Positions 12,572 through 22,501 of a DNA stretch of 64,000 nt are shown one piece after another. A model generated the notes under the pieces. It did no database searches and was not told where the DNA came from. It saw nothing but the letters and a program-made list of their open reading frames with translations. Location: contig NZ_NMWU01000002.1 of the NCBI RefSeq assembly GCF_002860355.1, positions 165,770-229,769 on the forward strand, written 5' to 3'. This DNA comes from Bifidobacterium margollesii (GTDB lineage Bacteria; Actinomycetota; Actinomycetes; Actinomycetales; Bifidobacteriaceae). The stretch's first letter is position 1. Each line of letters starts with the position of its first letter. A program made the translations under genes and the position numbers.

Positions 12572-13546
12572 CTACCAGTATGTGCCGCCACCGGAAGGGC
12601 GTTTGTTCTGCTGACGGCGCAGACTCGGTGGTGTCGGGGGCAATGGTGCCGGTGTCGCCGGTAATGTCGCCGGTGCGTGTTCGTCGTACGGCGGCGTATG
12701 CGCGGCGATCACCGGGGTCTGATGGCCGTAGCATCGCTGCTGCACCCGTTGCATGGCCCGCGCGAACAGCAGGGCCGAGGGATACCGATCTTCGGGCCGC
12801 CTGCTCATCGCCTGTGCGAGCACCTGTTCGAGCGCTTCGGGCACATCGTCGCGCCGCAGTTTCGGCAGATCCCGATGAATGATGGCCTCGGCCAGCTCCC
12901 GATCGTCCGCCACCCGATACCCGTATTCGAACGGGGAGTGACCGGCGAGCAGCGCGTACAGGGTGGCGCCGAGCGAATAGATGTCCGCGGCCTCGGAACC
13001 CCCCGATTCGCCGGAGAGCACCTCGGGTGCGGCCCACGGCGTGGAGAAGCCTTCCGCCCGCTTCGCCGAATAGATGCTGGCGGCGATGCCGAAGTCGGTG
13101 AGCAGGGGAGTGCCGCGCTCGCCGAGCAGGATGTTGCTGGGCTTGATGTCGCGGTGGATGATGCCCTTGACATGCGCGAAGAACAGCGCCCCGGCGATTT
13201 CGATGCCTACGGTGAGCGCCTGATCGGCGGTGAGCAGGCTGAATCGGATGAACTCCTTGTAGCTGCCGCCGGCGGCGTAGTCCATCACCAGGTATCCGCG
13301 GCCGTCATCGGTGATTCCGGAGTCGTACAGGGCGGGAATGTGCGGGTGGGTGGAAAGATCGGCCATGAACCCGGTTTCGGTGCGCAGTCGCATGCGGGCG
13401 CGGCTGTCGGAGAGCCGGCTGGTCACTTTCACGGCGACGAGACGGTCGGGTTCGCGCTGCCGGTAGAGGAACACGGTGGAATCGGCGCCGGAAGCCAGCG
13501 TGCGAACATGGTCGTAGCCGGGCAGTTGCGGCGGTTCGACGGTCAT
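12572..13546 (-). CDS. Soluble Hanks-type serine/threonine protein kinase
   Basis: A protein kinase of 324 residues starting at the ATG at 13546, which has AAGGAG just upstream. The visible motifs are the ATP-binding Lys (VAVKV), the catalytic loop HRDIKPSNIL, DFG in LLTDFGIAA, the APE-like WAAPEV and DIYSLGATLYALLAGHSPF. The glycine loop is degenerate (LASGADSTVFLY). There is no transmembrane segment and no PASTA domain, so this is not the cell-wall-sensing PknB. The C-terminus is a short Pro-rich tail ending GGGTYW. It is the first gene of a minus-strand cluster with the PP2C phosphatase and the CmpB-like protein. A heptamer repeat lies in its 5' leader. Confidence 0.92.
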   Translation of the reverse strand: MTVEPPQLPGYDHVRTLASGADSTVFLYRQREPDRLVAVKVTSRLSDSRARMRLRTETGFMADLSTHPHIPALYDSGITDDGRGYLVMDYAAGGSYKEFIRFSLLTADQALTVGIEIAGALFFAHVKGIIHRDIKPSNILLGERGTPLLTDFGIAASIYSAKRAEGFSTPWAAPEVLSGESGGSEAADIYSLGATLYALLAGHSPFEYGYRVADDRELAEAIIHRDLPKLRRDDVPEALEQVLAQAMSRRPEDRYPSALLFARAMQRVQQRCYGHQTPVIAAHTPPYDEHAPATLPATPAPLPPTPPSLRRQQNKRPSGGGTYW

Positions 13547-13560
13547 GCTCGCTCCTTGGG

Positions 13561-13600
13561 GTGCTGGGTGCTGGGTGCTGGGTGCTGGGTTGGGTGCTGG
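13561..13600. repeat. Heptanucleotide tandem repeat upstream of the kinase gene
   Basis: GTGCTGG occurs four times head to tail at 13561-13588, then GTTGG, then once more at 13594-13600. It lies 15 bases upstream of the kinase start, in its leader or promoter. Such short repeats can change copy number by slippage. Confidence 0.85.
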
Positions 13601-13701
13601 CGCTTGCGGAGGATGTGCTACGCATAGTAATAGCATGACGTTGATTTCGCGGGTGATCGTGTTTGCGGGTGTTCGTGTGGCGCGAAACGCCGGGGCGTGA
13701 A

Positions 13702-13727
13702 AAAACAGGGAGATATCTCCCTGTTTT
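13702..13727. promoter_or_regulatory. Perfect 26-bp palindrome between divergent genes
   Basis: AAAACAGGGAGAT is followed directly by its reverse complement, with no spacer. It sits 25 bases upstream of the helicase start at 13753 and about 155 bases from the divergent kinase. Both flanking genes begin here, so a normal end-of-gene terminator is unlikely. It may be an operator, or an attenuator hairpin with a short TTTTA run. Confidence 0.6.
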
Positions 13728-13752
13728 ATCGGCGGGGTTTTAGGCTGATGAC

Positions 13753-16700
13753 ATGAACAGGTATACGAATGATTCAGGTAAACATGCTGCCGCGGGTGGT
13801 CGTGCGACTGCGGGTGGTCGTGCGACTGTGGGCGAGCGGATGTCCTCTGCCGACGCCATGCGACTCGTTCGTCGCCTGTTCGACGGCGAGCTCATCAATG
13901 ACGAGGGAGCGCCGACCCGAACGCTGCTGGTGGTGGGAGCGCCCCGCAGCGGCAAAACCGGATTCGCGACGGATGCGTTGTATCTGGCCATGGAGGATTT
14001 CGGCGACGAACGGTCGGTGATGGTCGTCTCCGATCGTCTTCGGGCTGATGCACTGAACCGTCGGGTGATTGCGCGGCTTGGCGTAACCTCCCAAGCCCGC
14101 CCGGTGACCACGTTGTCGGCGCTCGCGTTCCGTATGATCGCCAAGGATCATGCCCGGCGTTCACTGCCGATGCCGAAGCTGCTCAACGGCGCCGAACAGG
14201 ATGCCCTGCTGCGGTCCGTGCTCGCTGTGCACGTCGGGCATATGCAGGCCGGCGATCAGTGCGATACCTGCCGGCTGCTGATGCGGTATTTCGCGGAACC
14301 TGAGTGGGCGTCGCTGGTAACGTCGTCCTCGGCGTTGGACGCGGTAGCCGGTGCCGGTGCCGAGAACGGTGCCGGTGGTTCCAATACGGCCGGCACGACG
14401 AGCGATGCGGTGCTCGCCAGAGGCATCAATGCGCAGTTCGTCTCCCAGCTGAGGGACATGCTGGCCAGAATGAACGAACTCGGCGTCTCGCAGAATAGGG
14501 AGGAATCGATCATTGCTGCCTTGGCGCAGTCCGGTGACGGCGGCGAAGCGGGAGTGCGGGGAGAGCGTCTGGCCGCGCAGTGGCGTCTCGCATTCGCGCT
14601 GAGAGCGGAGTATATCGAAACCATCGGGAACATCTACCCTGACGAGTTTCGCTTGGATTCCTCCCGCCTGCTGGTGGAGGGCTCCAGAGCGGTGGAACTG
14701 CTCGGCGAGGACGAACTGCCGCAGGCCGTGATCGTCGATGACGCGCAGGACATGACGTTGGCGGGCATGTCGTTCATCCAACGTCTCACATCCCACGGAT
14801 GCGCGCTGGTGCTCGTCGGCAATCCCGATGAGGCAGTGCAGTCGTTCCGAGGCTCATACCCCGAGTTCCTGTTCCTCAGAGTGCCGCTGACTCCGTTCGG
14901 CATCCCCTCCTGCGCCGACGGCTTGCCGGAATCCGGCGCGGCGAACGACCGGAATCTGGGCCGTCTGGCAGGTGTGGCCGTGTCGCTTGAAGACGGTTCC
15001 TCATCCGAAGCGTGCGTGCGGCGGAACACGTATCTTGGTCTGCTGTCGTCACGGGTGTCGCTGAGCATCGCCTCCAGGGAGGACGATCCAGTACCGTTGC
15101 CGAAACGTCCGGGCAAACTCCCCAGGATTCCGGGCTCGTCGCCCATTGCGTCGCTGCCTGCCGACGATCCCCGCCTGGAAGACGGCTCGGTTCACAGTGC
15201 GTTGTACCGCAGTCCATCCGAGGAGATGGATGACGTGGTGTGGCGAATCAAGCACGCCCATATCGTCGAAGGCGAACACTGGAACGAGCTGGCGTTGATC
15301 GCCCACGACAATGCCACCGTACGTATGTTCGGTGAGCGGCTCAGGCGCGAAGGGGTTCCGGTGCGATACTCCTCGGTGACCAGACCGTTGAAGGACGAGC
15401 CGTTCATTCGGGGATTGTTCGCGCTCATCGACCTCTCGCTGATGATGCGCGACGGCATCGGTTCCTGGCGAGGCGGGTCGTCGGACGTCGATCTTCGGGC
15501 CGTTGCGGCGAAGGTGCGATCCTGCGCGATGACGGTGATGCGCTCGCCGTTGTTCACCGTCGGGGGCGGTGATGATCGCGATGGCCGTCCCGTTCGCATG
15601 TCGTCGGTGAATGCCGCATTGAAGGCGATGGAATCCCTGTCGCAGGTGATTGCGGGAAAAGCTGGGGATCGTTTGACCGATACGGCGGCGCTGGGCGAAT
15701 TGGTCGTCGCGTGGAACGATATGCTGCGCCAACTGCGAGAGGATCGCGATGGCGGGAATGAGGCGGACACCGTGATCGACGATTCGCTGTTCGATGGGTC
15801 GAAGACTTTCCCGTCGGTCGTTGGGGGAGGACCGGGGTCGGATGAGCCGGGATTCGGCTTGGACGCGATGTACCTGCTGCTGTCGCTGGGCGGAGATCAG
15901 TCGCGGCGGGTGCTGGAATCCATACATGCGGTATGCGGCTCTCACGGTTCATGGCATGATCCCGATGTCGAAGCTTTCGAACGGATGTGGAGTATTGTTC
16001 GGCGTATTGCCGATGGGCTTCGCTCGCTGCCGGGCACCGAGCCGCAATACGTGCTGTGGATGGCGTGGAGCGCATGCGCGGTGTCGGATCGTTGGCAGCG
16101 CATGGCGTTGATCGACGGTGAGGAGGGACGTGAGGCCAATGACCGGCTTGACGCCGCCATGCGGCTCTTCCAATTCGCCGAAGGAACCGGAGGAGGCCGG
16201 GACATCCGTGATTTCATGGAACGGGTGAAGGCCTTGGAGATCGAAGCCGACTCGCTGGCCCATATCGGCCCCATCGAGGATGCGGTCAGTCTCACCACGC
16301 CGGCCGGTGCCGCCGGCAGAAGCTGGAAGCGAATATGGCTGCCGTCCATGCAGCAGGGAACATGGCCCAATCTCGCCGCACGCAATACGATGTTCGGCGC
16401 CGAGTCGCTGGCCGACGTCATGCTGCGCGGCCGTCTCTCCGAAGACATGCAGGGCGGCATGCCGAACGATATACGTCGGAGCTCCTCCGTCATGCCGGTA
16501 CTGTACGCCGAGGAAAAAGGGTTGCTGGTGGCGTTGACCAGAGCATCGCAGACCGTATACGTCAGTGCTGTGATGGACGACGATCACACGCCGTCCGACT
16601 TCCTCTACGGGTTCCTGCCAGAACGCTTCTCCTATGAAACGGATGGATCGACGCAGTATGCCGAAGTCGGGCAGGCCGGCGACTACTCGGGGTTGGAGCT

Positions 16701-18243
16701 CAGCGTGCGCGGACTCGTCACCGCTGCGCGTAGTACGCTTGCCATCGGTTCTCTGCAGCGCACGGTCGACATCGGCTTGGCGAAGACCGGCGATACCGCG
16801 GAGGCATCGTCACGAAGAGCCGCCGAATCCCAGGACGGCGTGATCCGTGAATCCTCGATGCGTGATGCGGCCGACGCGTTGGCCTACCTCGCCGAACACG
16901 GCCATGACGAGGCCGATCCCGCGAACTGGCCGTTTCTATACGATGCTGATCCATCCGGCTCCGTGAATTCGGATGCGGCCGAGGCGTCGAATGATGTCGT
17001 CAATCCCGATCCCGTCCGATCGACCACCGTCACCCTGTCGCCATCCGCCGTGGACGGCATCTGGGCGTGCCCTGTGTGCTGGATGATGGGAAACCGGTTC
17101 GCCGGCCCGCGATCTTCCAGCGTCGTTTCGGGATTCGGCACCATCATCCACGAGGTCGCCCGGAAAGCCAGCGAGCTGGGCCTCGATCTTCCCGACTATC
17201 GCGGCGACCAGCCGCCGGAAATCCGAGTGGAACTCATCACCCGTCGCATGATGGAGATCTACCGCGATCTGCGTATCGACCCCGCCGACATTCCCGGTGT
17301 GCCGGATCGGTATGCAGCCACCCGCAAGGACGAATCCGCGGAAACGATGCTACGGAACATCGCCGATTATTTCGTCCACAGCAACGAGCCCGATTATGCG
17401 AAGTTCCCCTCGGCCCAAGTGCCGGTGGGTACGCTCGTGGAAGCGCAATGCGAGCTGAAGTTCCTCGCGCGATTCGGACTCCGAGACATCCTCCGAGACT
17501 ACAATGCCATCAACGGTCGAACGCCGGTCGAAGCCGATGATCTCTACGAGCTCATGGGCCTGTTGGTGGGAGGCTGGCCCGAAGGCATGAGCCCGGACCT
17601 GTCGATACGGCTCACCGGCCGCATCGACCGCAGGGAACTGCGCAGAACGGCTGATGGCACCGCCATTCGTCTCATCGACTACAAAACCGGACGGGAACGC
17701 TCAGGCCCACGGAATTTCAGCGATCTACAGCTGGCGTGCTACCAATTGGGGCTGCGTTACCACACCGTCGATGAACACGACCATAGCCGGTCCTCCAGCG
17801 AGCGTGATCTCAATGGGGCGATGCCGCGCATCGCGCAATCCGGCCTGTTCTTCGTCGCATCGCGCGCCGATCCGTCGCACTATTTCGCACCGGAAAGCAG
17901 CTATCAGCCGGCATTGTTCGACCATGGTCATATCACTGCGGAAGCGTTCCATCCGCGATCCCGGGTCAAGGAGCTGTCGAAACTGTTCGCGGAACCCGAC
18001 CTGCCGCAGGAGAGGCCTGACGCCATCGGGGAAGCGGCATGGGCGAGATTCCTTGAGGAAAGCGGCACCCAGACCATGTGGTCACTCACCATGATCGCCC
18101 GAGTGCTGTATGCCGCAGGAGCGATGCGCTCGCGAACGCTGACGGCCCATCCGGATCCGGAGCACGTCGAATTCTGCCGCATGACATACTGCTGCCCGGC
18201 ATGCGCCGGCGAATCAAGATCGGTAATGGAGGAGAACCGATGA
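13753..18243 (+). CDS. UvrD-like helicase / RecB-family nuclease, AdnA-like
   Basis: This is probably one subunit of a heterodimeric helicase-nuclease that resects double-strand breaks, as AdnAB does in actinobacteria. It has 1496 residues. Walker A is GAPRSGKT near residue 59. Walker B is atypical (VIVDDAQDM). Motif III is LVGNPDEAVQSFRGS and motif VI LLVALTRASQTVYVS. The C-terminal PD-(D/E)XK nuclease shows GRIDRRE and LIDYKTGRE, then QLACYQLGL. A first Cys pair (CPVC near 1100) and a cluster near the C-terminus (CRMTYCCPAC) could hold an Fe-S cluster, as in AddB-type nucleases. The stop overlaps the next start (ATGA), so the two subunits are translationally coupled. It is longer than the mycobacterial AdnA I recall (about 1050 residues). 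Confidence 0.85.
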   Translation: MNRYTNDSGKHAAAGGRATAGGRATVGERMSSADAMRLVRRLFDGELINDEGAPTRTLLVVGAPRSGKTGFATDALYLAMEDFGDERSVMVVSDRLRADALNRRVIARLGVTSQARPVTTLSALAFRMIAKDHARRSLPMPKLLNGAEQDALLRSVLAVHVGHMQAGDQCDTCRLLMRYFAEPEWASLVTSSSALDAVAGAGAENGAGGSNTAGTTSDAVLARGINAQFVSQLRDMLARMNELGVSQNREESIIAALAQSGDGGEAGVRGERLAAQWRLAFALRAEYIETIGNIYPDEFRLDSSRLLVEGSRAVELLGEDELPQAVIVDDAQDMTLAGMSFIQRLTSHGCALVLVGNPDEAVQSFRGSYPEFLFLRVPLTPFGIPSCADGLPESGAANDRNLGRLAGVAVSLEDGSSSEACVRRNTYLGLLSSRVSLSIASREDDPVPLPKRPGKLPRIPGSSPIASLPADDPRLEDGSVHSALYRSPSEEMDDVVWRIKHAHIVEGEHWNELALIAHDNATVRMFGERLRREGVPVRYSSVTRPLKDEPFIRGLFALIDLSLMMRDGIGSWRGGSSDVDLRAVAAKVRSCAMTVMRSPLFTVGGGDDRDGRPVRMSSVNAALKAMESLSQVIAGKAGDRLTDTAALGELVVAWNDMLRQLREDRDGGNEADTVIDDSLFDGSKTFPSVVGGGPGSDEPGFGLDAMYLLLSLGGDQSRRVLESIHAVCGSHGSWHDPDVEAFERMWSIVRRIADGLRSLPGTEPQYVLWMAWSACAVSDRWQRMALIDGEEGREANDRLDAAMRLFQFAEGTGGGRDIRDFMERVKALEIEADSLAHIGPIEDAVSLTTPAGAAGRSWKRIWLPSMQQGTWPNLAARNTMFGAESLADVMLRGRLSEDMQGGMPNDIRRSSSVMPVLYAEEKGLLVALTRASQTVYVSAVMDDDHTPSDFLYGFLPERFSYETDGSTQYAEVGQAGDYSGLELSVRGLVTAARSTLAIGSLQRTVDIGLAKTGDTAEASSRRAAESQDGVIRESSMRDAADALAYLAEHGHDEADPANWPFLYDADPSGSVNSDAAEASNDVVNPDPVRSTTVTLSPSAVDGIWACPVCWMMGNRFAGPRSSSVVSGFGTIIHEVARKASELGLDLPDYRGDQPPEIRVELITRRMMEIYRDLRIDPADIPGVPDRYAATRKDESAETMLRNIADYFVHSNEPDYAKFPSAQVPVGTLVEAQCELKFLARFGLRDILRDYNAINGRTPVEADDLYELMGLLVGGWPEGMSPDLSIRLTGRIDRRELRRTADGTAIRLIDYKTGRERSGPRNFSDLQLACYQLGLRYHTVDEHDHSRSSSERDLNGAMPRIAQSGLFFVASRADPSHYFAPESSYQPALFDHGHITAEAFHPRSRVKELSKLFAEPDLPQERPDAIGEAAWARFLEESGTQTMWSLTMIARVLYAAGAMRSRTLTAHPDPEHVEFCRMTYCCPACAGESRSVMEENR

Positions 18244-21200
18244 CGAAGGCATTCACACCCACGGCCGAACAGGCGTCGGTGATCGACGCACCGGCGGACG
18301 ACGATGTGCTGGTGGTCGCCGGCGCGGGTTCCGGCAAAACCTTCACCATGACCAGACGGATCATCTCACTGATTGATCGAGGTGTTCCTGCGGAACGCAT
18401 CCTCGGACTCACCTTCACCAGAAAAGCGGCCTCCGAACTGCTGTCCCGCGTCTCGGCCGCAGTGACGGCAACGGCATCACAGGAGCCGGGAGCCTCCGGC
18501 GCATTCCTCAAGCCGGAGATCTTCACCTACGATGCCTTCTTCCAGTCCATCGTCCGACAATACGGTCTGCTGGTGGGCATGGACCGCAGCACGCAGCCGC
18601 TGAGTGAGGCAGGCGCCTACCAGCTGGCGAGCGACGTGATCGGACGTCACATGGACCTGCTATTCGGCAGGAATCCATCGTCCGATAACAACTCAACCGA
18701 CGGCACTGCATCCGATGGCACTGCAACGGGCGGCGGCGATGCCGACGACATGGGCGCATTCGGCACCGTCGTGACCCGTATGTTGGCGCTGTGCTCCGAC
18801 ATTTCCAGTTCGATGATCGGTGGGGATTGCATGTCGTTCCATGATGCCGTGGAACGGATCCGCCATTGGGACGACGCCTTCGAACATCGCCTTGCTGAAC
18901 TGATCGGCGATCGTGAAATTCCCGAAAAGGCGCCGAACGTCAAATACCCCACCCGTCGGAAGAAAGACGACGACGAAAGCTGGGCCGCGAAGCTCGCCGA
19001 ATACGATCGAGCGAGGCAAGGGCTGATGCTGTTCAATGCGAACGCCCTGCGATCCGTGGTGCGACGACGCGAAATCCTGCTCACGCTGGCCGAGGAGTTC
19101 CAGAAGGCCAAGCACGAACAGAACATGGCCCAATTCAGTGACTTCACCATCGCCGCATACCAGCTGGTACGACGATTCCCCTCGATCGGGGAGGAATACC
19201 GTCGCCGGTATTCGCATGTGTTCCTCGACGAATATCAGGACACCTCAACCACCCAATCAGCGTTGCTGGCAGCGCTGTTCCATCCCGAACGCCCGGATTC
19301 CGAAGACCTTGGCAGCGGCCATGATTCGACGGCGAGACTCGCGCAGCGGCATTCCACCGGTTCCCGCCGATCGGCGGTGAACGCGGTGGGCGACCCGTTC
19401 CAGTCGATCTATGCGTGGCGAGGTGCCAGCCCGGGCGCCTTCCGCATGTTCCAGCAGGATTTCTCGCTGGACGATTCATCGAAACCCCGTCCCCTCACCT
19501 TGACGAGACGCAACAGTCGTCTGGTGCTCGAAGCGGCGAACGATCTGACCATCGCGCTCAGGCAGGCTCCGGCCCGTCGCGGCAGCTCCCTGATGCGCGA
19601 AGTGGACGTTCCCGCGCTCACCTGTCTTCCCGATGCCGATCTTGGCACTCTGGGAGTGCTGGGATTCACGACTCTCGGTCAGGAGATCGACGCCGTCGTG
19701 CGATTCGCCCATCAGACCGTGGAACGGTATCGCGTCGAAGACGCGAACGGCGAGCGCAAGGCCGGTCCGCATGTGGCGGTGCTTTTCCGTTCCAAAACCG
19801 CCATGCCGCAATATCGGGCTGCACTGGAGGCGTCAGGCCTCACCTGCGAAGTGGTGGGATATTCCGCATTGCTGGAACAGCCACCGGTAAAGGACCTGCT
19901 GGCGGTGCTGCACGCGGTGTCCGACCACACCGATTCCGCGTCGTTGATGCAGTTGCTGGCCACCAAACGGTTCGGTCTCGGCCCGGATGATCTGGCGGCG
20001 CTTGCGGGGCTGGCCGAACGGGCCAACATCGAATACCAGTATCGTGCGCTGGCCGAATCGGGCGTCGTGCCTTCCGACGCTCCGAGGAAGCAGTGGGCCC
20101 GCCTCGTCGCCGATCATCGTGACCGGATATCCAACGGTGTGTTCCTCATCGACGTGCTGCTGCGCGACGACCTGTCGTCACTGCTTGGGTCGACGGTCTC
20201 ACCGAGGGGCGGAATACTGATCCTCAAGGCCGCCCAGGTGCTTCGTACGGTGGAACGGTCCATGCATCGAGCCCTCCCCGACATCATCCGTTGTGCCGTG
20301 GAGTCATTGGGCCTTGACATCGATACCGTGGTAGCCCGGAGCATCGCCTACGGGAATGAGGCGGGAACCCCCACGTCGGCGCGCGAGCCGTTGCAGTCCA
20401 TCATCGATCTGACCGCCGCCTACATGCAGGAGATTCCCGAACGATCCACGCCATCGCTTCGCGGGTTCATGGCCTGGGTTGATGCGCTGGGCACCGTACC
20501 GGAAAGCGCCGCGGCGCATATCGACAAGCATGTGGACGTCACCTTGATGTCCATTCATCAGGCCAAGGGACTCGAATGGGATGCCGTCGCCGTCGTCGGT
20601 ATGAAACGGCACGCATTCCCCAGCAATCAGGGCGATCATCTGTCCATCAAAGCGGACCCGGATCATCTCGGAGGCGTGCATGACGGCATCTGGTCTCCTC
20701 CGCAGTATCGGGAAAGCGCCCGCGTCTGGCTGGAGAATCCTACGGCCGTGCCGGTTCCCGTTCGCGCGGACGCCGGCATTCTGCCGAGATTCCCCCACGA
20801 CGCCGACGTTGAACACCCCTCATCGGATTACGACCTTCACGGCATCGATTCCCTGTATCGACTGCAATGCGAGGTGTATGGCGACGAATCCGCACGGGAA
20901 TCGGGCGATGATGACGGTACCGCTCCCTCCTATTTGAGCCAGCGCGAGGAATACGGTCGTCGTCTGCACGACGACGAGCGTCGTCTGGCCTACGTGGCCC
21001 TGACCCGAGCCCGCAAGGCCGTGCTGCTCACCTTCAGCGCCACCGGTGACCTTGCGTCGGTGCCGGCTGCGGACTGCAAGCCGCTGGATGTGGAGACCAA
21101 GGCCTCGAACTTCTGGATGGAGATGCATGAGGCGTTCGTGGGGCGGCCCGAAGCGGTGCGTGAGCCGTCCTCCGTGGATCCGAATACCGCGGATGCGGGG

Positions 21201-22298
21201 CGACGTGATTCCGTCGTGGGATTTTTCATCGGCGACAACGCGGAAGAGTACGAAAACGCCATAGTGGGCGGATGTCTTGCGGAACCTCGTTCCGCCGACG
21301 GTTCGCGTGGCGACGAACTATCGTGGCCGGCGCCGCTGGACGATAGGGCGGCTCAGGCGCTGAACGCCAGTGCCGAGGCGGTGCGCAATGCCATGAAGGC
21401 GCTGCAGAGCGCCGGTTCCGAAAAGGATTCGGCGGAGGGCGGAGTCGTGCCCGACCCCGATGGTCTATTGAGCTACGCCCGACAGATCACGGTGATGAAC
21501 CGGGAAACCCAAGCGGTTCCGAAAACCGGAGAAGGCCGTCTCGCGGCGCTCAAGGCCAAAGGCGAGCGCATCCTCGCCGGAGGGCGGCAGAACGTCACCT
21601 CCATTCAGGCCAGAGCCGGTCTCATGGATGAGCGCGAAGCACTGTCGTACTGGAGCGGCATCGTCAGGCCGGTGCCCAGGGTCGTTTCACCGAATGCGCA
21701 GGCCGGTACCATCTTCCATGACTGGGCTGCACGATTCATCTGCCCGCAGTCCGACGCAGGGGAGCGCCTATCGCCCGAGGAGATCCGCGCGTCGATGCTG
21801 GAGGAGCTGAGTCGGGAGGAACAGGCGCTACCGTCATCCTCATCCGATCGGTCCGAATCGTCGCGCGCGTCGTGGCGGATGCTGCAATGGCGTCGAAGAC
21901 TCGCCGAATCGGTCTGGGCCGGACGTCGCGCCGTGTCCGCCGAACGTTCCATCGTCGTCGACATCGACGGTCTGATCGTCAACGGCAAACTCGACGCGGT
22001 GTTCCGTGGAGGTCTTGATCCCCATGACGGCACCAAGCTGCTGACGGTGATCGACTGGAAGACCGGTGCGAAACCCCGCGACACGCAGGATATCCGACGA
22101 AAACTCGCGCAGCTCGATATGTATCGGCTATTGTTGTCTCGGCTTGAGGGCATCCCTCTGGAAAGCATCGATGCGGCTTTGTACTACGTTTCCGTCGCCG
22201 ACGAGCGGCAGCGCCAGTTATGCGCCGAGGCGAAGACGGAGTCCGAGATCATCAGGGAGATGTCGTTGGGCCTGCCGGAGCAGTCCGATAACGATTGA
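18240..22298 (+). CDS. UvrD-like helicase / RecB-family nuclease, AdnB-like
   Basis: This is the partner subunit with the canonical motor. The ATG at 18240 overlaps the previous TGA and has GGAGGAG upstream. The 1352-residue protein carries TAEQ (Q motif), Walker A GAGSGKTFTMTRR, motif Ia LGLTFTRKAASEL, motif II VFLDEYQDTS, motif III GDPFQSIYAWRGA, motif V TLMSIHQAKGLEWD and motif VI AYVALTRARKAVL. The C-terminal nuclease shows GTIFHDW, GKLDAVFRG, VIDWKTGAKP and QLDMYRLLL. All catalytic residues seem present, so this should be the active ATPase motor of the pair. No recBCD or addAB gene is in view. The two genes form a bicistron. Confidence 0.9.
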   Translation: MTKAFTPTAEQASVIDAPADDDVLVVAGAGSGKTFTMTRRIISLIDRGVPAERILGLTFTRKAASELLSRVSAAVTATASQEPGASGAFLKPEIFTYDAFFQSIVRQYGLLVGMDRSTQPLSEAGAYQLASDVIGRHMDLLFGRNPSSDNNSTDGTASDGTATGGGDADDMGAFGTVVTRMLALCSDISSSMIGGDCMSFHDAVERIRHWDDAFEHRLAELIGDREIPEKAPNVKYPTRRKKDDDESWAAKLAEYDRARQGLMLFNANALRSVVRRREILLTLAEEFQKAKHEQNMAQFSDFTIAAYQLVRRFPSIGEEYRRRYSHVFLDEYQDTSTTQSALLAALFHPERPDSEDLGSGHDSTARLAQRHSTGSRRSAVNAVGDPFQSIYAWRGASPGAFRMFQQDFSLDDSSKPRPLTLTRRNSRLVLEAANDLTIALRQAPARRGSSLMREVDVPALTCLPDADLGTLGVLGFTTLGQEIDAVVRFAHQTVERYRVEDANGERKAGPHVAVLFRSKTAMPQYRAALEASGLTCEVVGYSALLEQPPVKDLLAVLHAVSDHTDSASLMQLLATKRFGLGPDDLAALAGLAERANIEYQYRALAESGVVPSDAPRKQWARLVADHRDRISNGVFLIDVLLRDDLSSLLGSTVSPRGGILILKAAQVLRTVERSMHRALPDIIRCAVESLGLDIDTVVARSIAYGNEAGTPTSAREPLQSIIDLTAAYMQEIPERSTPSLRGFMAWVDALGTVPESAAAHIDKHVDVTLMSIHQAKGLEWDAVAVVGMKRHAFPSNQGDHLSIKADPDHLGGVHDGIWSPPQYRESARVWLENPTAVPVPVRADAGILPRFPHDADVEHPSSDYDLHGIDSLYRLQCEVYGDESARESGDDDGTAPSYLSQREEYGRRLHDDERRLAYVALTRARKAVLLTFSATGDLASVPAADCKPLDVETKASNFWMEMHEAFVGRPEAVREPSSVDPNTADAGRRDSVVGFFIGDNAEEYENAIVGGCLAEPRSADGSRGDELSWPAPLDDRAAQALNASAEAVRNAMKALQSAGSEKDSAEGGVVPDPDGLLSYARQITVMNRETQAVPKTGEGRLAALKAKGERILAGGRQNVTSIQARAGLMDEREALSYWSGIVRPVPRVVSPNAQAGTIFHDWAARFICPQSDAGERLSPEEIRASMLEELSREEQALPSSSSDRSESSRASWRMLQWRRRLAESVWAGRRAVSAERSIVVDIDGLIVNGKLDAVFRGGLDPHDGTKLLTVIDWKTGAKPRDTQDIRRKLAQLDMYRLLLSRLEGIPLESIDAALYYVSVADERQRQLCAEAKTESEIIREMSLGLPEQSDND

Positions 22299-22501
22299 TC
22301 GCCGGCCATTATCCGACTCACCACAGTCGTATTGAGTTCGCGGAAGCCAAGCCGCCCGCATGCCGCGGCATGACGTGCGATATCGATCGTGCGTTGTGCG
22401 GCGTTCAAGCGGACATCCTTGCCCGTCGGCGTCCGATGCCGGATTATCGGTGAGGTCGTCAGCGGAACCCGATCCGTTGATTCATAAGCGAGTGTTCAGT
22501 T

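Noticed and set aside
13561-13600. CRISPR or coding repeat
   Set aside because: Seven-base units without spacers, lying in a leader region.
13702-13727. SOS (LexA) box
   Set aside because: The sequence does not contain CGAAC-N4-GTTCG or a near match.
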